64,000 bases of DNA from Sphingopyxis sp. 2PD. Lineage in GTDB: Bacteria > Pseudomonadota > Alphaproteobacteria > Sphingomonadales > Sphingomonadaceae. Where the stretch lies: contig NZ_SCMU01000015.1 of the NCBI RefSeq assembly GCF_005503695.1, positions 1 to 64,000 of the forward strand, written 5' to 3'. This document shows positions 40,781 through 49,564 of this stretch, piece by piece. Position 1 is the first letter of the stretch; the number at the start of each line of letters is the position of its first letter. Below the pieces are notes generated by a model. That model did no database searches. It was not told where the DNA came from and was given only the letters and a program-made list of their open reading frames with translations. Position numbers and translations under genes: made by a program.

Positions 40781-41232
40781 CTCAATGCATCGAGCCGGGC
40801 GAGGTCGATCCCGCCCGGCACGATCATCACCGGACAGGGCAGCGTTCCGGCGTCCTGCCCGGTGAAGTGCGCCACCAGCGGCCCCGGCGCGCCGCTCGCT
40901 GCCGTGGCCAGCACCAGCGCCGCAATCTCGTCGCTGGCGTTGATTACCTCGCGCACGACATCGGCGGGCTTGCCCGATTTGACCATGATCTGCGGCGTCA
41001 CCCCCGCTTCTTGCACGACCGCATCGGCGGCGGCGGCAACCAGTTCCTCGGCATGTTCGCGCGCCTCGGCCTCGATCGTCGCCTGCACGCTGCCAAAGGC
41101 GACGAAATCCTGCGGCGACACGATCGCCAGCACCGCGACCCCGCCGCCGGTCCGCGCCGCGCGCCGCGCCGCAAAGCGCAGCGCAATACTCGCTTCGGGG
41201 CTGTCGTCGATTACCACCAGATATGTCCGCAT
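40777..41232 (-). CDS. universal stress protein family protein
   Basis: A 151-residue UspA-fold protein. The N-terminal VVIDDSPEASIALRFA strand and the C-terminal PCPVMIVPGG are typical. The ATP-loop glycine motif is degenerate (ATAASGAPGPLVAHFTG) but keeps the GxxG-like spacing. Likely a small cytoplasmic stress-response protein; nucleotide binding is uncertain. It lies head-to-head with pdhC across 159 bp. Confidence 0.85.
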   Translation of the reverse strand: MRTYLVVIDDSPEASIALRFAARRAARTGGGVAVLAIVSPQDFVAFGSVQATIEAEAREHAEELVAAAADAVVQEAGVTPQIMVKSGKPADVVREVINASDEIAALVLATAASGAPGPLVAHFTGQDAGTLPCPVMIVPGGIDLARLDALS

Positions 41233-41391
41233 CGCCCCGACCCCCTATGCTTTTTGTGCGTAGAGAGTGCGTCACATTCGTATGAAACGCAAGTTTGCGC
41301 CAATGGACGTTGACGAACGATGCTCTTATGACGAGGGACGAATCCGTAGCGGCAGGCCCGGCCTGCAAGACTGACAGGGACACGCCTAGAC

Positions 41392-42732
41392 ATGCCAATC
41401 GAACTTAAGATGCCCGCCCTCTCGCCGACGATGGAGGAAGGCACGCTGGCCAAATGGCTGGTCAAGGAAGGTGACAGCGTCAAATCGGGTGACCTGCTGG
41501 CCGAGATCGAGACCGACAAGGCAACGATGGAATTCGAAGCGGTCGACGAGGGTGTGGTCAGCCAGATCCTGGTCGCCGAGGGCACCGATGGGGTGAAGGT
41601 CGGCACCGTGATTGCGGTGATCGCGGGTGACGATGAGGACGCGGGGAGCGCGAAGGCGGCTCCGGCACCTGCTGCTGCGTCTGCCGCGGCTGAGGCGAAG
41701 GCCGAAGCGCCCGCGCCAGCCAAAGACGTCGCCCCAGCGGAAGCTGGGGCCGCTCCCGTCAGCGAACCCACCCCAGCGGTCCCAACTTCCGCTGGGACGA
41801 CGGAAAAAGGCGACCGCATCAAAGCCAGCCCGCTCGCCAAGCGGCTTGCCGCCGAACGCGGCATCGACCTTGCGACGATCACCGGCACCGGCCCGGGCGG
41901 CCGCATCGTCAAGGACGACCTCGACGGCGCTCCGGCAGGTGTCGCTGCGCCCGCAGCCGTCCCCAGCACAGCCGCACCTGCGGCAGCAGCGCCTGCTGCG
42001 ACTTCGGCTCCTGCCACGGCAGGCCCGATCCCCGATTTCGGCATCCCGCACGAGGACACCAAGCTCAGCGGCATGCGCAAGACGATCGCGCGCCGCCTGA
42101 CGCAGTCGATGCAGGAAGCGCCGCACATCTACCTGACCGTCGACATCCGCCTCGACGCGCTGCTCAAGCTGCGCGGCGAGCTCAACGCCAGCCTCGAAAG
42201 CCGCGGCGTCAAGCTCAGCGTCAACGACATGCTGATCAAGGCGCTCGCGGTCGCGCTCGAACGCGTGCCGGCGTGCAACGTCAGCTTCGGCGGCGATGTG
42301 ATGCGCCAGTACAGTCGCGCCGACATTTCGGTCGCGGTCAGCATCCCGGGCGGGCTGATCACCCCGATCATCACCGACGCGGGCGGCAAGTCGATGTCGA
42401 AAATCTCGACCGAAATGGCCGAACTCGCGGCGAAGGCGAAGGAAGGCAAGCTCCAGCCGCATGAATATCAGGGCGGCACCGCCAGCATCTCCAACATGGG
42501 CATGATGGGGATCAAGCAGTTCACCGCGGTGATCAACCCGCCGCAGGCGATGATCATGGCGATCGGCGCGGGCGAGAAGCGGCCTTATGTGGTCGACGAT
42601 GCGCTCGCGATCGCGACCGTCATGTCGGCCACCGGCAGCTTTGACCACCGCGCGATCGACGGCGCCGACGGCGCGCTCTTGATGAAGACCTTCAAGGAAC
42701 TGGTGGAGAACCCGCTGGGGTTGGTGGCGTAA
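41392..42732 (+). CDS. pdhC: pyruvate dehydrogenase E2 (dihydrolipoamide acetyltransferase)
   Basis: A 446-residue subunit that transfers the acetyl group to CoA. One lipoyl domain at the N-terminus carries the Lys in ETDKATMEF. An Ala/Pro-rich linker with a repeat-encoded segment (residues about 113-137) leads to the peripheral subunit-binding domain ([14 protein letters not shown]) and the catalytic domain, with [10 protein letters not shown] near the end. The E1 subunits are not in the window. The partner E3 (lpd) follows at 43254, separated by an inserted DUF559 gene. Confidence 0.94.
   Translation: MPIELKMPALSPTMEEGTLAKWLVKEGDSVKSGDLLAEIETDKATMEFEAVDEGVVSQILVAEGTDGVKVGTVIAVIAGDDEDAGSAKAAPAPAAASAAAEAKAEAPAPAKDVAPAEAGAAPVSEPTPAVPTSAGTTEKGDRIKASPLAKRLAAERGIDLATITGTGPGGRIVKDDLDGAPAGVAAPAAVPSTAAPAAAAPAATSAPATAGPIPDFGIPHEDTKLSGMRKTIARRLTQSMQEAPHIYLTVDIRLDALLKLRGELNASLESRGVKLSVNDMLIKALAVALERVPACNVSFGGDVMRQYSRADISVAVSIPGGLITPIITDAGGKSMSKISTEMAELAAKAKEGKLQPHEYQGGTASISNMGMMGIKQFTAVINPPQAMIMAIGAGEKRPYVVDDALAIATVMSATGSFDHRAIDGADGALLMKTFKELVENPLGLVA
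41728..41801. repeat. palindromic repeat inside the pdhC linker
   Basis: Two inverted arms: GTCGCCCCAGCGGAAGCTGG at the left and a diverged inverse with TTCCGCTGGGACGAC at the right. In frame, it codes for about 25 linker residues. It is the same broad type as the bioB repeat. Confidence 0.75.
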
Positions 42733-42733
42733 G

Positions 42734-43261
42734 ATGCCCGCGAGGGGCCAAAGCCCCTCTCCCCTTGCGGGAGAGGGGTTGGGGAGTGGGGTCCGCGCCG
42801 CGTCTGCGGCGCATAAGACAGTAACCGACATTCTCGCCCGCAAGGCACTTTTGCTCGAACGCGCCCGCGCGATGCGGTCGAGCCCGACCGACGCCGAACG
42901 TCGGCTCTGGTCAATCCTGCGCGCGAAGCGGTTGGCCGACCTGCGATGGCGGCGGCAGGTCATCATCGACGATCTCTACATCGCCGACTTTGTCTGTTTC
43001 GAGCATCGATTGATTGTGGAGGCGGACGGTGGGCAGCATTCAGAAAGCCCCTATGATGCCGACCGCGATTCCTATCTGGCAGCGCAAGGCTTTCGTATTC
43101 TGCGCTTCTGGAACAACGACGTGCTGAACAACTGCGACGGTATTGCCGAAGCAATATTGCACGCCATCGATTCTTCTGGCGCGCAGACGCGCGCCGACCC
43201 CACACCCCAACCCCTCTCCCGCAAGGGGAGAGGGGCTTTTCAAGGAGCCCATAATGGCTGA
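42734..43261 (+). CDS. DUF559 family endonuclease-like protein in a repeat-bounded cassette
   Basis: A 175-residue frame. The core (residues about 48-150) has PTDAERRLWSILRAKRL, WRRQVIIDDLYIADFV and LIVEADGGQH, the DUF559/Vsr-like fold with the D..ExDG..H acidic set. The N- and C-terminal ~25 residues are translated from the inverted repeats 42750-42812 and 43179-43239 (SPSPLAGEGLG; PQPLSRKGRG). The true start may lie inside, for example at the later Met near residue 47. It overlaps lpd by 8 nt. Function of the family is not established. Confidence 0.82.
   Translation: MPARGQSPSPLAGEGLGSGVRAASAAHKTVTDILARKALLLERARAMRSSPTDAERRLWSILRAKRLADLRWRRQVIIDDLYIADFVCFEHRLIVEADGGQHSESPYDADRDSYLAAQGFRILRFWNNDVLNNCDGIAEAILHAIDSSGAQTRADPTPQPLSRKGRGAFQGAHNG
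42750..42812. repeat. left inverted repeat of the DUF559 cassette
   Basis: A 63-nt arm starting AAAGCCCCTCTCCCC. It holds an internal hairpin with CCCCTCTCCC and GGGAGAGGGG. The inverse of the right arm matches the first 35 nt exactly and about 43 of the first 44. Confidence 0.88.
43179..43239. repeat. right inverted repeat of the DUF559 cassette
   Basis: A 61-nt arm ending AGAGGGGCTTT. It is the inverse of the left arm at 42750-42812 and ends a few bases before the lpd ribosome site AAGGAG (43242-43247). Confidence 0.88.
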
Positions 43262-44651
43262 CACCAACTACGACCTCATCGTCCTCGGCTCCGGCCCCGG
43301 CGGCTATGTCGCGGCGATCCGCGCGGCGCAGCTCGGGCTCAAAACTGCGATCGTCGAGCGCGAGAATCTCGGCGGCATCTGCCTCAACTGGGGCTGCATC
43401 CCGACCAAGGCGCTGCTGCGTTCGGCCGAAATCTATCATTATATGCAGCATGCGGGCGATTATGGCCTGATCGCGCAGCAGATCAGCGCCGACATCGACG
43501 CGGTCGTGAAGCGCAGCCGCGGGGTCGCGAAACAGCTCAGCCAGGGCGTGGCGTTCCTGATGAAGAAGCACAAGATCACCGTCCATATGGGCGAGGGCAA
43601 GCTGACGGCTCCGGGCAAATTGGAAGTCAAAGGCGATAAGGGTAGCGAAACCCTGACCGCCAAGAATATCATCGTCGCGACGGGCGCCCGCGCTCGCGAT
43701 CTGCCCTTCGCGCCCGCCGACGGCAAGCGCATCTGGACCTATCGCCACGCGCTCGTCCCGCCCGAAATGCCCAAGAAATTGCTTGTCATCGGATCGGGCG
43801 CGATCGGGATCGAATTTGCAAGCTTCTACAAGGATATGGGCGCCGAAGTCACCGTCGTCGAATTGCTCGACCGGCTCGTCCCCGTCGAAGATGCCGATGT
43901 GTCGGCGTTCCTTGAGAAGCAGCTCAAGAAGCAGGGCATGACGATCTTCACCGGCGCCGGGGTCGAAGAACTGAAGGCGACTGCGAACGGCGTCACCGCC
44001 AAGATCAAGACCAAGGACGGCAAGACCGAGTCCGCCGAATTTAGCCACGCGATCGTCGCGATCGGCATCGTCCCGAACACCGAGAATATCGGGCTGGAAG
44101 CGCTGGGCGTGAAGACGACCAAGGGGCATATCGACACCGACGCGATGTGCCGCACCAACGTGCCCGGCATCTGGGCGATCGGCGACGTCACCGCGCCGCC
44201 ATGGCTTGCGCACAAGGCAATGCACGAATCGGTGATCGCCGTCGAGGCGATTGCGGGCAATCACCCGCACGCGATGGACGTGCGCAACATCCCCGGCTGC
44301 ACCTATTGCCGCCCGCAGATCGCGAGCGTCGGGCTGACCGAAGCGAAGGCGAAGGAGCTGGGTTACGAGGTCAAGGCGGGTACCTTCCCGTTCATCGGCA
44401 ATGGCAAGGCGATTGCGCTGGGCGAGGCGGAAGGGTTCACCAAGACCGTGTTCGACGCGAAGACTGGCGAGCTGCTCGGCGCGCACATGATCGGCGCCGA
44501 GGTCACCGAGCTCATTCAGGGCTATACGATCGGCAAGACCGCCGAACTGGTGGAGGATGACTTCATCGGCACCGTCTTCCCGCATCCGACGCTCAGCGAG
44601 ACGATGCACGAGGGCGTGCTGGCGGCGTTCGGGCGGCCGCTGCATATCTGA
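43254..44651 (+). CDS. lpd: dihydrolipoyl dehydrogenase (E3)
   Basis: Flavoprotein of 465 residues that reoxidises lipoyl groups with NAD+. The FAD site is LGSGPGGYVAA. The redox pair sits in GICLNWGCIPTKAL (CxxxxC). The NAD site is VIGSGAIGIEFASF, and the C-terminal catalytic pair lies in HPTLSETMHE. Start ATG 43254, with AAGGAG 6 nt upstream; the frame extends upstream only through the repeat. Likely the partner of pdhC at 41392. Confidence 0.96.
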   Translation: MADTNYDLIVLGSGPGGYVAAIRAAQLGLKTAIVERENLGGICLNWGCIPTKALLRSAEIYHYMQHAGDYGLIAQQISADIDAVVKRSRGVAKQLSQGVAFLMKKHKITVHMGEGKLTAPGKLEVKGDKGSETLTAKNIIVATGARARDLPFAPADGKRIWTYRHALVPPEMPKKLLVIGSGAIGIEFASFYKDMGAEVTVVELLDRLVPVEDADVSAFLEKQLKKQGMTIFTGAGVEELKATANGVTAKIKTKDGKTESAEFSHAIVAIGIVPNTENIGLEALGVKTTKGHIDTDAMCRTNVPGIWAIGDVTAPPWLAHKAMHESVIAVEAIAGNHPHAMDVRNIPGCTYCRPQIASVGLTEAKAKELGYEVKAGTFPFIGNGKAIALGEAEGFTKTVFDAKTGELLGAHMIGAEVTELIQGYTIGKTAELVEDDFIGTVFPHPTLSETMHEGVLAAFGRPLHI

Positions 44652-44678
44652 TCGCGCGCCGCGATCCGGCGCCGCCGC

Positions 44679-45281
44679 GTGAACCCGTCGATCCTGTATT
44701 TCTCGCGCACGGGTAACCTGCGCAAGGCGCTGCTGTTCGCCGTGTTCGCCGCCGCGGCGTTCGCGCTGGCGTGGATCGAACATGCCGAGCGTATCGCGCC
44801 GCCGCCGACCATCGGGCTGCCGGGCCTGGAATTTCCCGCGCCGGTCCGTCGGGGCGACGGCGTGCTCGGATCGCTGCAAATCCCGTTCCTGTTGCTGCTG
44901 GGCAGCGCCAGCCTGTTCTATGTCGGGCGGTTCGGCGTGCGCGTGGTGCGCGGCGGGGTTGCGGCGCGGATCGAGGGCCATGCGCTGCATCTTCATGCAA
45001 GCTATGGCGCCGCGAAGCCGGTGCCGGTGGGCGATATTGCCCAGATGATTGTCGACCGCGCCGATCGCCTGCCCGGCGAGGGCGGCGGCGGCGCGGCGCG
45101 GATCGGCGCGCGTTTGCGGCACGGACTGTACCTTCGCTACCGCAGCGGAGGCGGCGACCGGGAGGTGCGGTTGTTCGACAATGATGTCGAGGGCGGGGTC
45201 GATCAATTGCGGCGCTTTGCCGGACAGCTGGACGCATGGCGCCGGTCGGGCGCGCGCATGACAAGGGAGACGGGCGGGTGA
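44679..45281 (+). CDS. membrane protein of unknown function
   Basis: A 200-residue protein from GTG 44679. Two hydrophobic segments (residues about 15-33 and 66-82) lead to a soluble C-terminal domain with HALHLHASYG and a long Arg-rich region. I recognise no family. The fold might be PH-like, but nothing decisive is visible. Its end overlaps the PAP2 gene by 4 nt, so these two are probably co-translated. Confidence 0.65.
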   Translation: MNPSILYFSRTGNLRKALLFAVFAAAAFALAWIEHAERIAPPPTIGLPGLEFPAPVRRGDGVLGSLQIPFLLLLGSASLFYVGRFGVRVVRGGVAARIEGHALHLHASYGAAKPVPVGDIAQMIVDRADRLPGEGGGGAARIGARLRHGLYLRYRSGGGDREVRLFDNDVEGGVDQLRRFAGQLDAWRRSGARMTRETGG

Positions 45282-45922
45282 GCATGACGGGGCGGCAGGT
45301 GCCGACGATGGCGGCGCTGATGCTGATGGCGATGATCCTGCTGGGCTTTGCGGTCGGCGCGGGATGGACCGAAGACATCGATCGGGCGGTTTCCGCCGCG
45401 CTCGCGCTGCGCGTCGAGCTGGTCGATCCGGCGCTGGTGACGTTCATGCAGGCGGTGAGCTGGATCGGCGGCGGCATTCCGCGCTGGATCATCGTCATTC
45501 TGTTGTGCGGGCTCGTCTGGCATTGGTGCGGGCCGCGCTGCGCGGTGGCGCTGGGCGGGGCGTCGCTGCTCGCCAACCTGGCGTCGAGCCTGCTCAAGCT
45601 CGGCTTCGGTCGCGCGCGGCCCGATGTGATCGATCACCTCGATCATCAGACGAGCTTTGCCTACCCCAGCGGGCATGCCACGAGCGCGGCGGTGGTCTAT
45701 CTGCTGCTTGCCTGGCTGGCACCGCCGCGTTGGCGCGCCGCGGCCTGGACGCTGGCGATCGCGATGATCCTTCTCAACGCCTTTTCGCGCATCATGCTAG
45801 GCGTCCATTGGGCGAGCGACATCGTCGGCGGGACGTTGCTCGGCACGGCGTTCGCGCTGACGGCGGTGTGGTGGGTCGCGCGTGGCCGCCTGAACGGCAG
45901 CGGCGCACTAAGGGAATCGTAA
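45278..45922 (+). CDS. PAP2-family membrane phosphatase
   Basis: A 214-residue integral membrane phosphatase. The three PAP2 motifs are KLGFGRARPD, YPSGHATSA (catalytic His) and SRIMLGVHWASD. Members dephosphorylate lipid phosphates, such as undecaprenyl diphosphate or phosphatidic acid; which one is unknown. GGGAGA lies 7 nt before GTG 45278, which also overlaps the previous stop (GTGA); ATG 45284 is the alternative. Confidence 0.88.
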   Translation: MSMTGRQVPTMAALMLMAMILLGFAVGAGWTEDIDRAVSAALALRVELVDPALVTFMQAVSWIGGGIPRWIIVILLCGLVWHWCGPRCAVALGGASLLANLASSLLKLGFGRARPDVIDHLDHQTSFAYPSGHATSAAVVYLLLAWLAPPRWRAAAWTLAIAMILLNAFSRIMLGVHWASDIVGGTLLGTAFALTAVWWVARGRLNGSGALRES

Positions 45923-45966
45923 ACTGTCACTGCTATTGCGCTCCGCTGAATAGCGGGAGCTTCGGC

Positions 45967-46266
45967 ATGGACATTTCCCCTTGGATCATTTTGGTCGTGG
46001 TCGGCGGGTTGTTGATCGCGCTGCCGCTGATCATCAAGAATCTGGGTACGGCTGCTGGCGCCCAAAATGGTGCGGATATGGGTTTCGAAGCCAGGCTGAA
46101 ACCGGGCGAGGTTCTGGTCGAACCGGAGTTCGATCCCGATGCCGCCTTTGCCAATTATATGAGCAAGCGCGAGGCCGGGCTGGTCGGCGACGTGTCGGTC
46201 GATGCCGACGACGCCGCGTCCCACGTGTCGACGCACCCCGCCAGCTTTGGACGCAAGGCAATTTAG
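45967..46266 (+). CDS. short single-pass membrane protein
   Basis: A 99-residue protein. One N-terminal helix (IILVVVGGLLIALPLII, residues 7-23) precedes an acidic polar tail with FEARLKPGEV. Start ATG 45967. No ribosome site is strong, but the composition is gene-like. It lies between the PAP2 phosphatase and the aminotransferase. No recognised family. Confidence 0.55.
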   Translation: MDISPWIILVVVGGLLIALPLIIKNLGTAAGAQNGADMGFEARLKPGEVLVEPEFDPDAAFANYMSKREAGLVGDVSVDADDAASHVSTHPASFGRKAI

Positions 46267-46314
46267 CGGCCGCTTCGCTCTCGACAGCCGCGCGCGAGCG
46301 GCTACCAAGGGGGC

Positions 46315-47235
46315 ATGGCCCAAGGCACGCATGACTTCGTCCCCGATCCGCGCAACGACGCGATCCTGATCAACATCAACGGCACGCTGGTGCCACGTGC
46401 ACAGGCCAGCGTGTCGGTGTTCGACAGCGGCTTCATGCTGGGCGACGGCGTGTGGGAAGGAATTCGCGTCCACAAGGGACGCATGGCGTTCCTCGACCAG
46501 CATCTGGACCGCTTGTGGGAAGGGGCCAAGGCGATCGCGATGGACATCGGGATCAGCCGCGACGCGTTGGTGCAGCGGCTCTACGACACGATCGACGGCA
46601 ACAGCATGGACGCCTGTCATATCCGCTTGATGGTCACGCGCGGTATCCGCTCGACTCCGTATCAGGACCCCCGCGTCGTCATCTCGCCCGCGACGATCGT
46701 CATCATCGCCGAGCATAAGGATCCACTCCCCTCGACGGTCGAAAAAGGCCTGTCGCTGTTCACCGTACATGTGCGCCGCGGCGATCCGGCGGTGCAGGAT
46801 CCGAAGCTCAATTCGCACTCGAAACTCAACTGCATCACCGCCTGTATTCAGGCGGCACAGGCGGGCGCCGACGAGGCGTTGATGCTCGATCCGCACGGCT
46901 TTGTCGCGACGTGCAATTCGACGCACTTCTTCATCGTCCGCAAGGGCGAGGTGTGGACGTCGAGCGGCGACTATTGCCTCGCCGGGATCACGCGCAGCAA
47001 TGTCATCCGCCTCTGCCGCGAGAATGATATTCCCGTGTTCGAGAAGAATTTCTCACTGACCGAGGTTCACGGCGCCGACGAGGCCTTTGTGACCGGCACC
47101 TTTGCGGGAGTGGTTCCGGCGCATACGATCGACGGCCGCAAGCTCACCGACGGTCGCGGGCCGATGGTCGAGCGGCTGCAGGGGCTGTACAAGGCGTTGA
47201 TCGAGCGGGATATTGCGGGCGCGCTCGATGGATAG
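46315..47235 (+). CDS. class IV (branched-chain/D-amino acid type) aminotransferase
   Basis: A 306-residue fold-type IV PLP enzyme. SVFDSGFMLGDGVWEGIR is the family's N-terminal block, and the PLP Lys is probably in SHSKLNCITA near residue 167. The C-terminal FVTGTFAGVVP motif is typical. It aligns well with the C-terminal half of plant branched-chain-aminotransferase-like proteins (memory). The paired sulfotransferase-like gene at 47338 corresponds to the N-terminal half of those plant proteins. Substrate unknown. Confidence 0.85.
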   Translation: MAQGTHDFVPDPRNDAILININGTLVPRAQASVSVFDSGFMLGDGVWEGIRVHKGRMAFLDQHLDRLWEGAKAIAMDIGISRDALVQRLYDTIDGNSMDACHIRLMVTRGIRSTPYQDPRVVISPATIVIIAEHKDPLPSTVEKGLSLFTVHVRRGDPAVQDPKLNSHSKLNCITACIQAAQAGADEALMLDPHGFVATCNSTHFFIVRKGEVWTSSGDYCLAGITRSNVIRLCRENDIPVFEKNFSLTEVHGADEAFVTGTFAGVVPAHTIDGRKLTDGRGPMVERLQGLYKALIERDIAGALDG

Positions 47236-47250
47236 GCGGCCCTCCCAATC

Positions 47251-47319
47251 CCGTTCGTGTCGAGCGAAGTCGAGACACGTCTGGCGCCAGCGTGTCTCGA
47301 CTTCGCTCGACACGAACGG
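47251..47319. repeat. paired inverted repeat, family A copy 4
   Basis: CCGTTCGTGTCGAGCGAAG arm, short centre, inverted partner. It sits between the aminotransferase and sulfotransferase-like genes and would yield a false VERSRD-type extension. Confidence 0.85.
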
Positions 47320-47337
47320 AAGAAGGAAAGCGGCGCG

Positions 47338-48096
47338 ATGACGATCCGCATCGCCCCGAGCGGGGAGCCGCTCAAGATCGCAATGTGGTCGGGACCGCGC
47401 AACCTGTCGACCGCGATGATGCGCAGCTTCGGCAGCCGCGCCGACAGCTTCGTCACCGACGAGCCCTTTTACGGCGCCTATCTGAAGGCAACCGGCGACC
47501 CGCAGCCGATGGCCGACGAGGTTATGGCGTCGATGGACTGCGACTGGCACGGCGTGGCGCGGGCGATGAGCGGACGATGTCCGACCGGCGCGCCGATCTG
47601 GTACCAGAAGCATATGGCGCACCACATGGTCGGACCGATCGCGCATCACGACCTGCCGGGCCTGCGCCACGCGTTCCTGATCCGCGACCCGGCGCGCGTC
47701 GTGGCGAGCTATGCCGCCAAGCGCGTCGCGGTGCGTCCCGACCATCTCGGCACCGACAAGCAGGTCGAATTTTTCGACCGCGAGGCCGATCGGCTTGGCC
47801 ATGCCCCGCCGGTGATCGACAGTGCCGACATCCTGCGCGATCCGGCGGCGATGTTGCAAAAATTGTGCGCGGCGCTCGGAATCGGGTGGGATCCGGCGAT
47901 GCTGCGTTGGGAGGCCGGATTGCGCCCGACCGATGGTGTGTGGGGTTCGCATTGGTACGATGCGGTGGCATCGAGCATCGGCTTCGGCGCGCCCGACAAG
48001 CCGCAGCCCGACCTGACTTCGGGGGCGCAAAGCGTCGCCGACGCCTGCCGACCGGACTACGACTATCTGGCGCAGCACAAGATTCCGCTGTCCTAA
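47338..48096 (+). CDS. sulfotransferase-like P-loop protein
   Basis: A 252-residue protein. SGPRNLSTAMMRSFGSR near residue 20 is a sulfotransferase-type 5'-phosphosulfate-binding loop, and RDPARVVASYA is the second PAPS-like motif. DEPFYGAYLKATG and WEAGLRPTDGVW recur in its relatives. Start ATG 47338; the frame upstream is repeat. It follows the class IV aminotransferase and together they match a plant fusion protein. Whether it transfers sulfate is not known. Confidence 0.8.
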   Translation: MTIRIAPSGEPLKIAMWSGPRNLSTAMMRSFGSRADSFVTDEPFYGAYLKATGDPQPMADEVMASMDCDWHGVARAMSGRCPTGAPIWYQKHMAHHMVGPIAHHDLPGLRHAFLIRDPARVVASYAAKRVAVRPDHLGTDKQVEFFDREADRLGHAPPVIDSADILRDPAAMLQKLCAALGIGWDPAMLRWEAGLRPTDGVWGSHWYDAVASSIGFGAPDKPQPDLTSGAQSVADACRPDYDYLAQHKIPLS

Positions 48097-48150
48097 TTTT
48101 ATCGCCTTTGCCATCAGGGTGATGGGCACCAACAACAGGGCGGGTCAAAC

Positions 48151-49476
48151 ATGCAATCGCGAGTGAAGTTCGGCAGTTTTCTGCGGGGAATCGGTTTGGG
48201 CTCGGCGGCGCTTTTTGCTGTCTCGGCGGCAGCGCAGGCGCCGACGGGTCAGGCCGTCATCACCGCGGCGCGCTATGTCGATGTCCTGACCGGCAAGACG
48301 GTCGAATATCCCGCGATCTTTGTCGGACCCGATGGCCGCATCACCAATATTGCCGATGCGCGCACGGTCCGCTGGGGCAGTGACGTCAAGCATATCGATC
48401 TGGGGCAGAAGACGCTGCTGCCCGGGCTGATCGACATGCACGTCCATCTCGACGGTCCCGCCGACATCGGCGGTTATCGCGGGCTGGAGTTTACCGACAG
48501 TTTCTGGGGCATGACTGCGGTCAAAAATGCCCGCGACATGCTCGACGCCGGCTTCACGACGGTACGCAACGTCGGCGCAGGCGACCGCAACGACATCGGG
48601 CTGAAACAGGCCATCGATGCTGGCTACGCCACCGGGCCGCGCATCGTCCCCGCGGGCTATGCGCTCGGTGCGACCGGCGGGCATTGCGACAGCACTTTCC
48701 TGCCGCCCAGCCTGGAGAAAGCGGACGGCAAGGAAGAGGGGATCGGCGATAATCCCGAAGAACTGCGCTATCAGGTTCGCCGCCAACGCAAATATGGCGC
48801 CGAGGTGATCAAGGTCTGCGCGACGGGCGGCGTCTTTTCGCGCAACACCGAACCGGGGCAGTTGCAGGTGCCCGAGAACGAGCTGCGCGCGATTGCCGAC
48901 GAGGCGCATCAATGGGGATTGCGGGTCGCTGCGCACGCGCATGGTGCGGCGGGCATCCGCGCCGCCATCGCTGCGGGGATTGACACGATCGAACATGCGA
49001 GCCTGGTCGACGACGAGGGCATCCGCATGGCGGTGGCCCGCAAGCAGCCGGTGTGGTTCGCAATGGACATCTTCAACACCGAATATACGCAGGCCGAGGG
49101 CGCGAAGAACGGCGTGCTCGAGGACAATCTGCGCAAGGATCGCGAGATCGCGCAGATCCAGCGCGACAATTTCAGGAAAGCGCACCGCGCCGGGGTGCGG
49201 ATGGTGTTCGCGTCGGACGCCGGGGTGATGCCGCACAGCCAGGTCGGCGGGCAGTTCCGCGTCATGGTCGAATATGGGATGACCCCGCTGCAGGCGATCC
49301 AAGCGGCGACGAAGAATGCGGCCGAGGCGCTGGGCCGCGCAAAGGACGTCGGGGCGATTGCGGTGGGGCGTTATGCCGACATCGTCGCAGTCGATGGCGA
49401 TCCGCTGGCCGATGTTCGCCAGCTGGAAAGCGTCGATGCGGTGGTCAAGGGCGGGGTGCTGGTGAAGGCGGAGTAA
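48151..49476 (+). CDS. exported amidohydrolase family protein
   Basis: A 441-residue protein with a signal peptide (GLGSAALFAVSAAAQA). Metal-binding residues of the amidohydrolase barrel are visible: HVHLD after LIDMH near residue 98, the carboxylated-Lys candidate in VIKVCATGG, His in HAHGAAG, IEHASL and a final Asp in FASDAG. It resembles imidazolonepropionase/Xaa-Pro dipeptidase-like enzymes, often exported in sphingomonads. The substrate is unknown. It starts at ATG 48151. Confidence 0.88.
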   Translation: MQSRVKFGSFLRGIGLGSAALFAVSAAAQAPTGQAVITAARYVDVLTGKTVEYPAIFVGPDGRITNIADARTVRWGSDVKHIDLGQKTLLPGLIDMHVHLDGPADIGGYRGLEFTDSFWGMTAVKNARDMLDAGFTTVRNVGAGDRNDIGLKQAIDAGYATGPRIVPAGYALGATGGHCDSTFLPPSLEKADGKEEGIGDNPEELRYQVRRQRKYGAEVIKVCATGGVFSRNTEPGQLQVPENELRAIADEAHQWGLRVAAHAHGAAGIRAAIAAGIDTIEHASLVDDEGIRMAVARKQPVWFAMDIFNTEYTQAEGAKNGVLEDNLRKDREIAQIQRDNFRKAHRAGVRMVFASDAGVMPHSQVGGQFRVMVEYGMTPLQAIQAATKNAAEALGRAKDVGAIAVGRYADIVAVDGDPLADVRQLESVDAVVKGGVLVKAE

Positions 49477-49486
49477 GAGTCTCACC

Positions 49487-49551
49487 GGAGCCCTGAGCCT
49501 GTCGAAGGGCGCCTACCCGAGAAGCGCCCTTCGACAGGCTCAGGGCTACGG
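49487..49551. repeat. inverted repeat, family B copy 1
   Basis: CCCTGAGCCTGTCGAAGGGC and its inverse around a ~10-nt loop, then TTTTTGG. It may terminate the amidohydrolase transcript. A second copy is at 53062. Confidence 0.85.
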
Positions 49552-49564
49552 TTTTTGGGATGGT

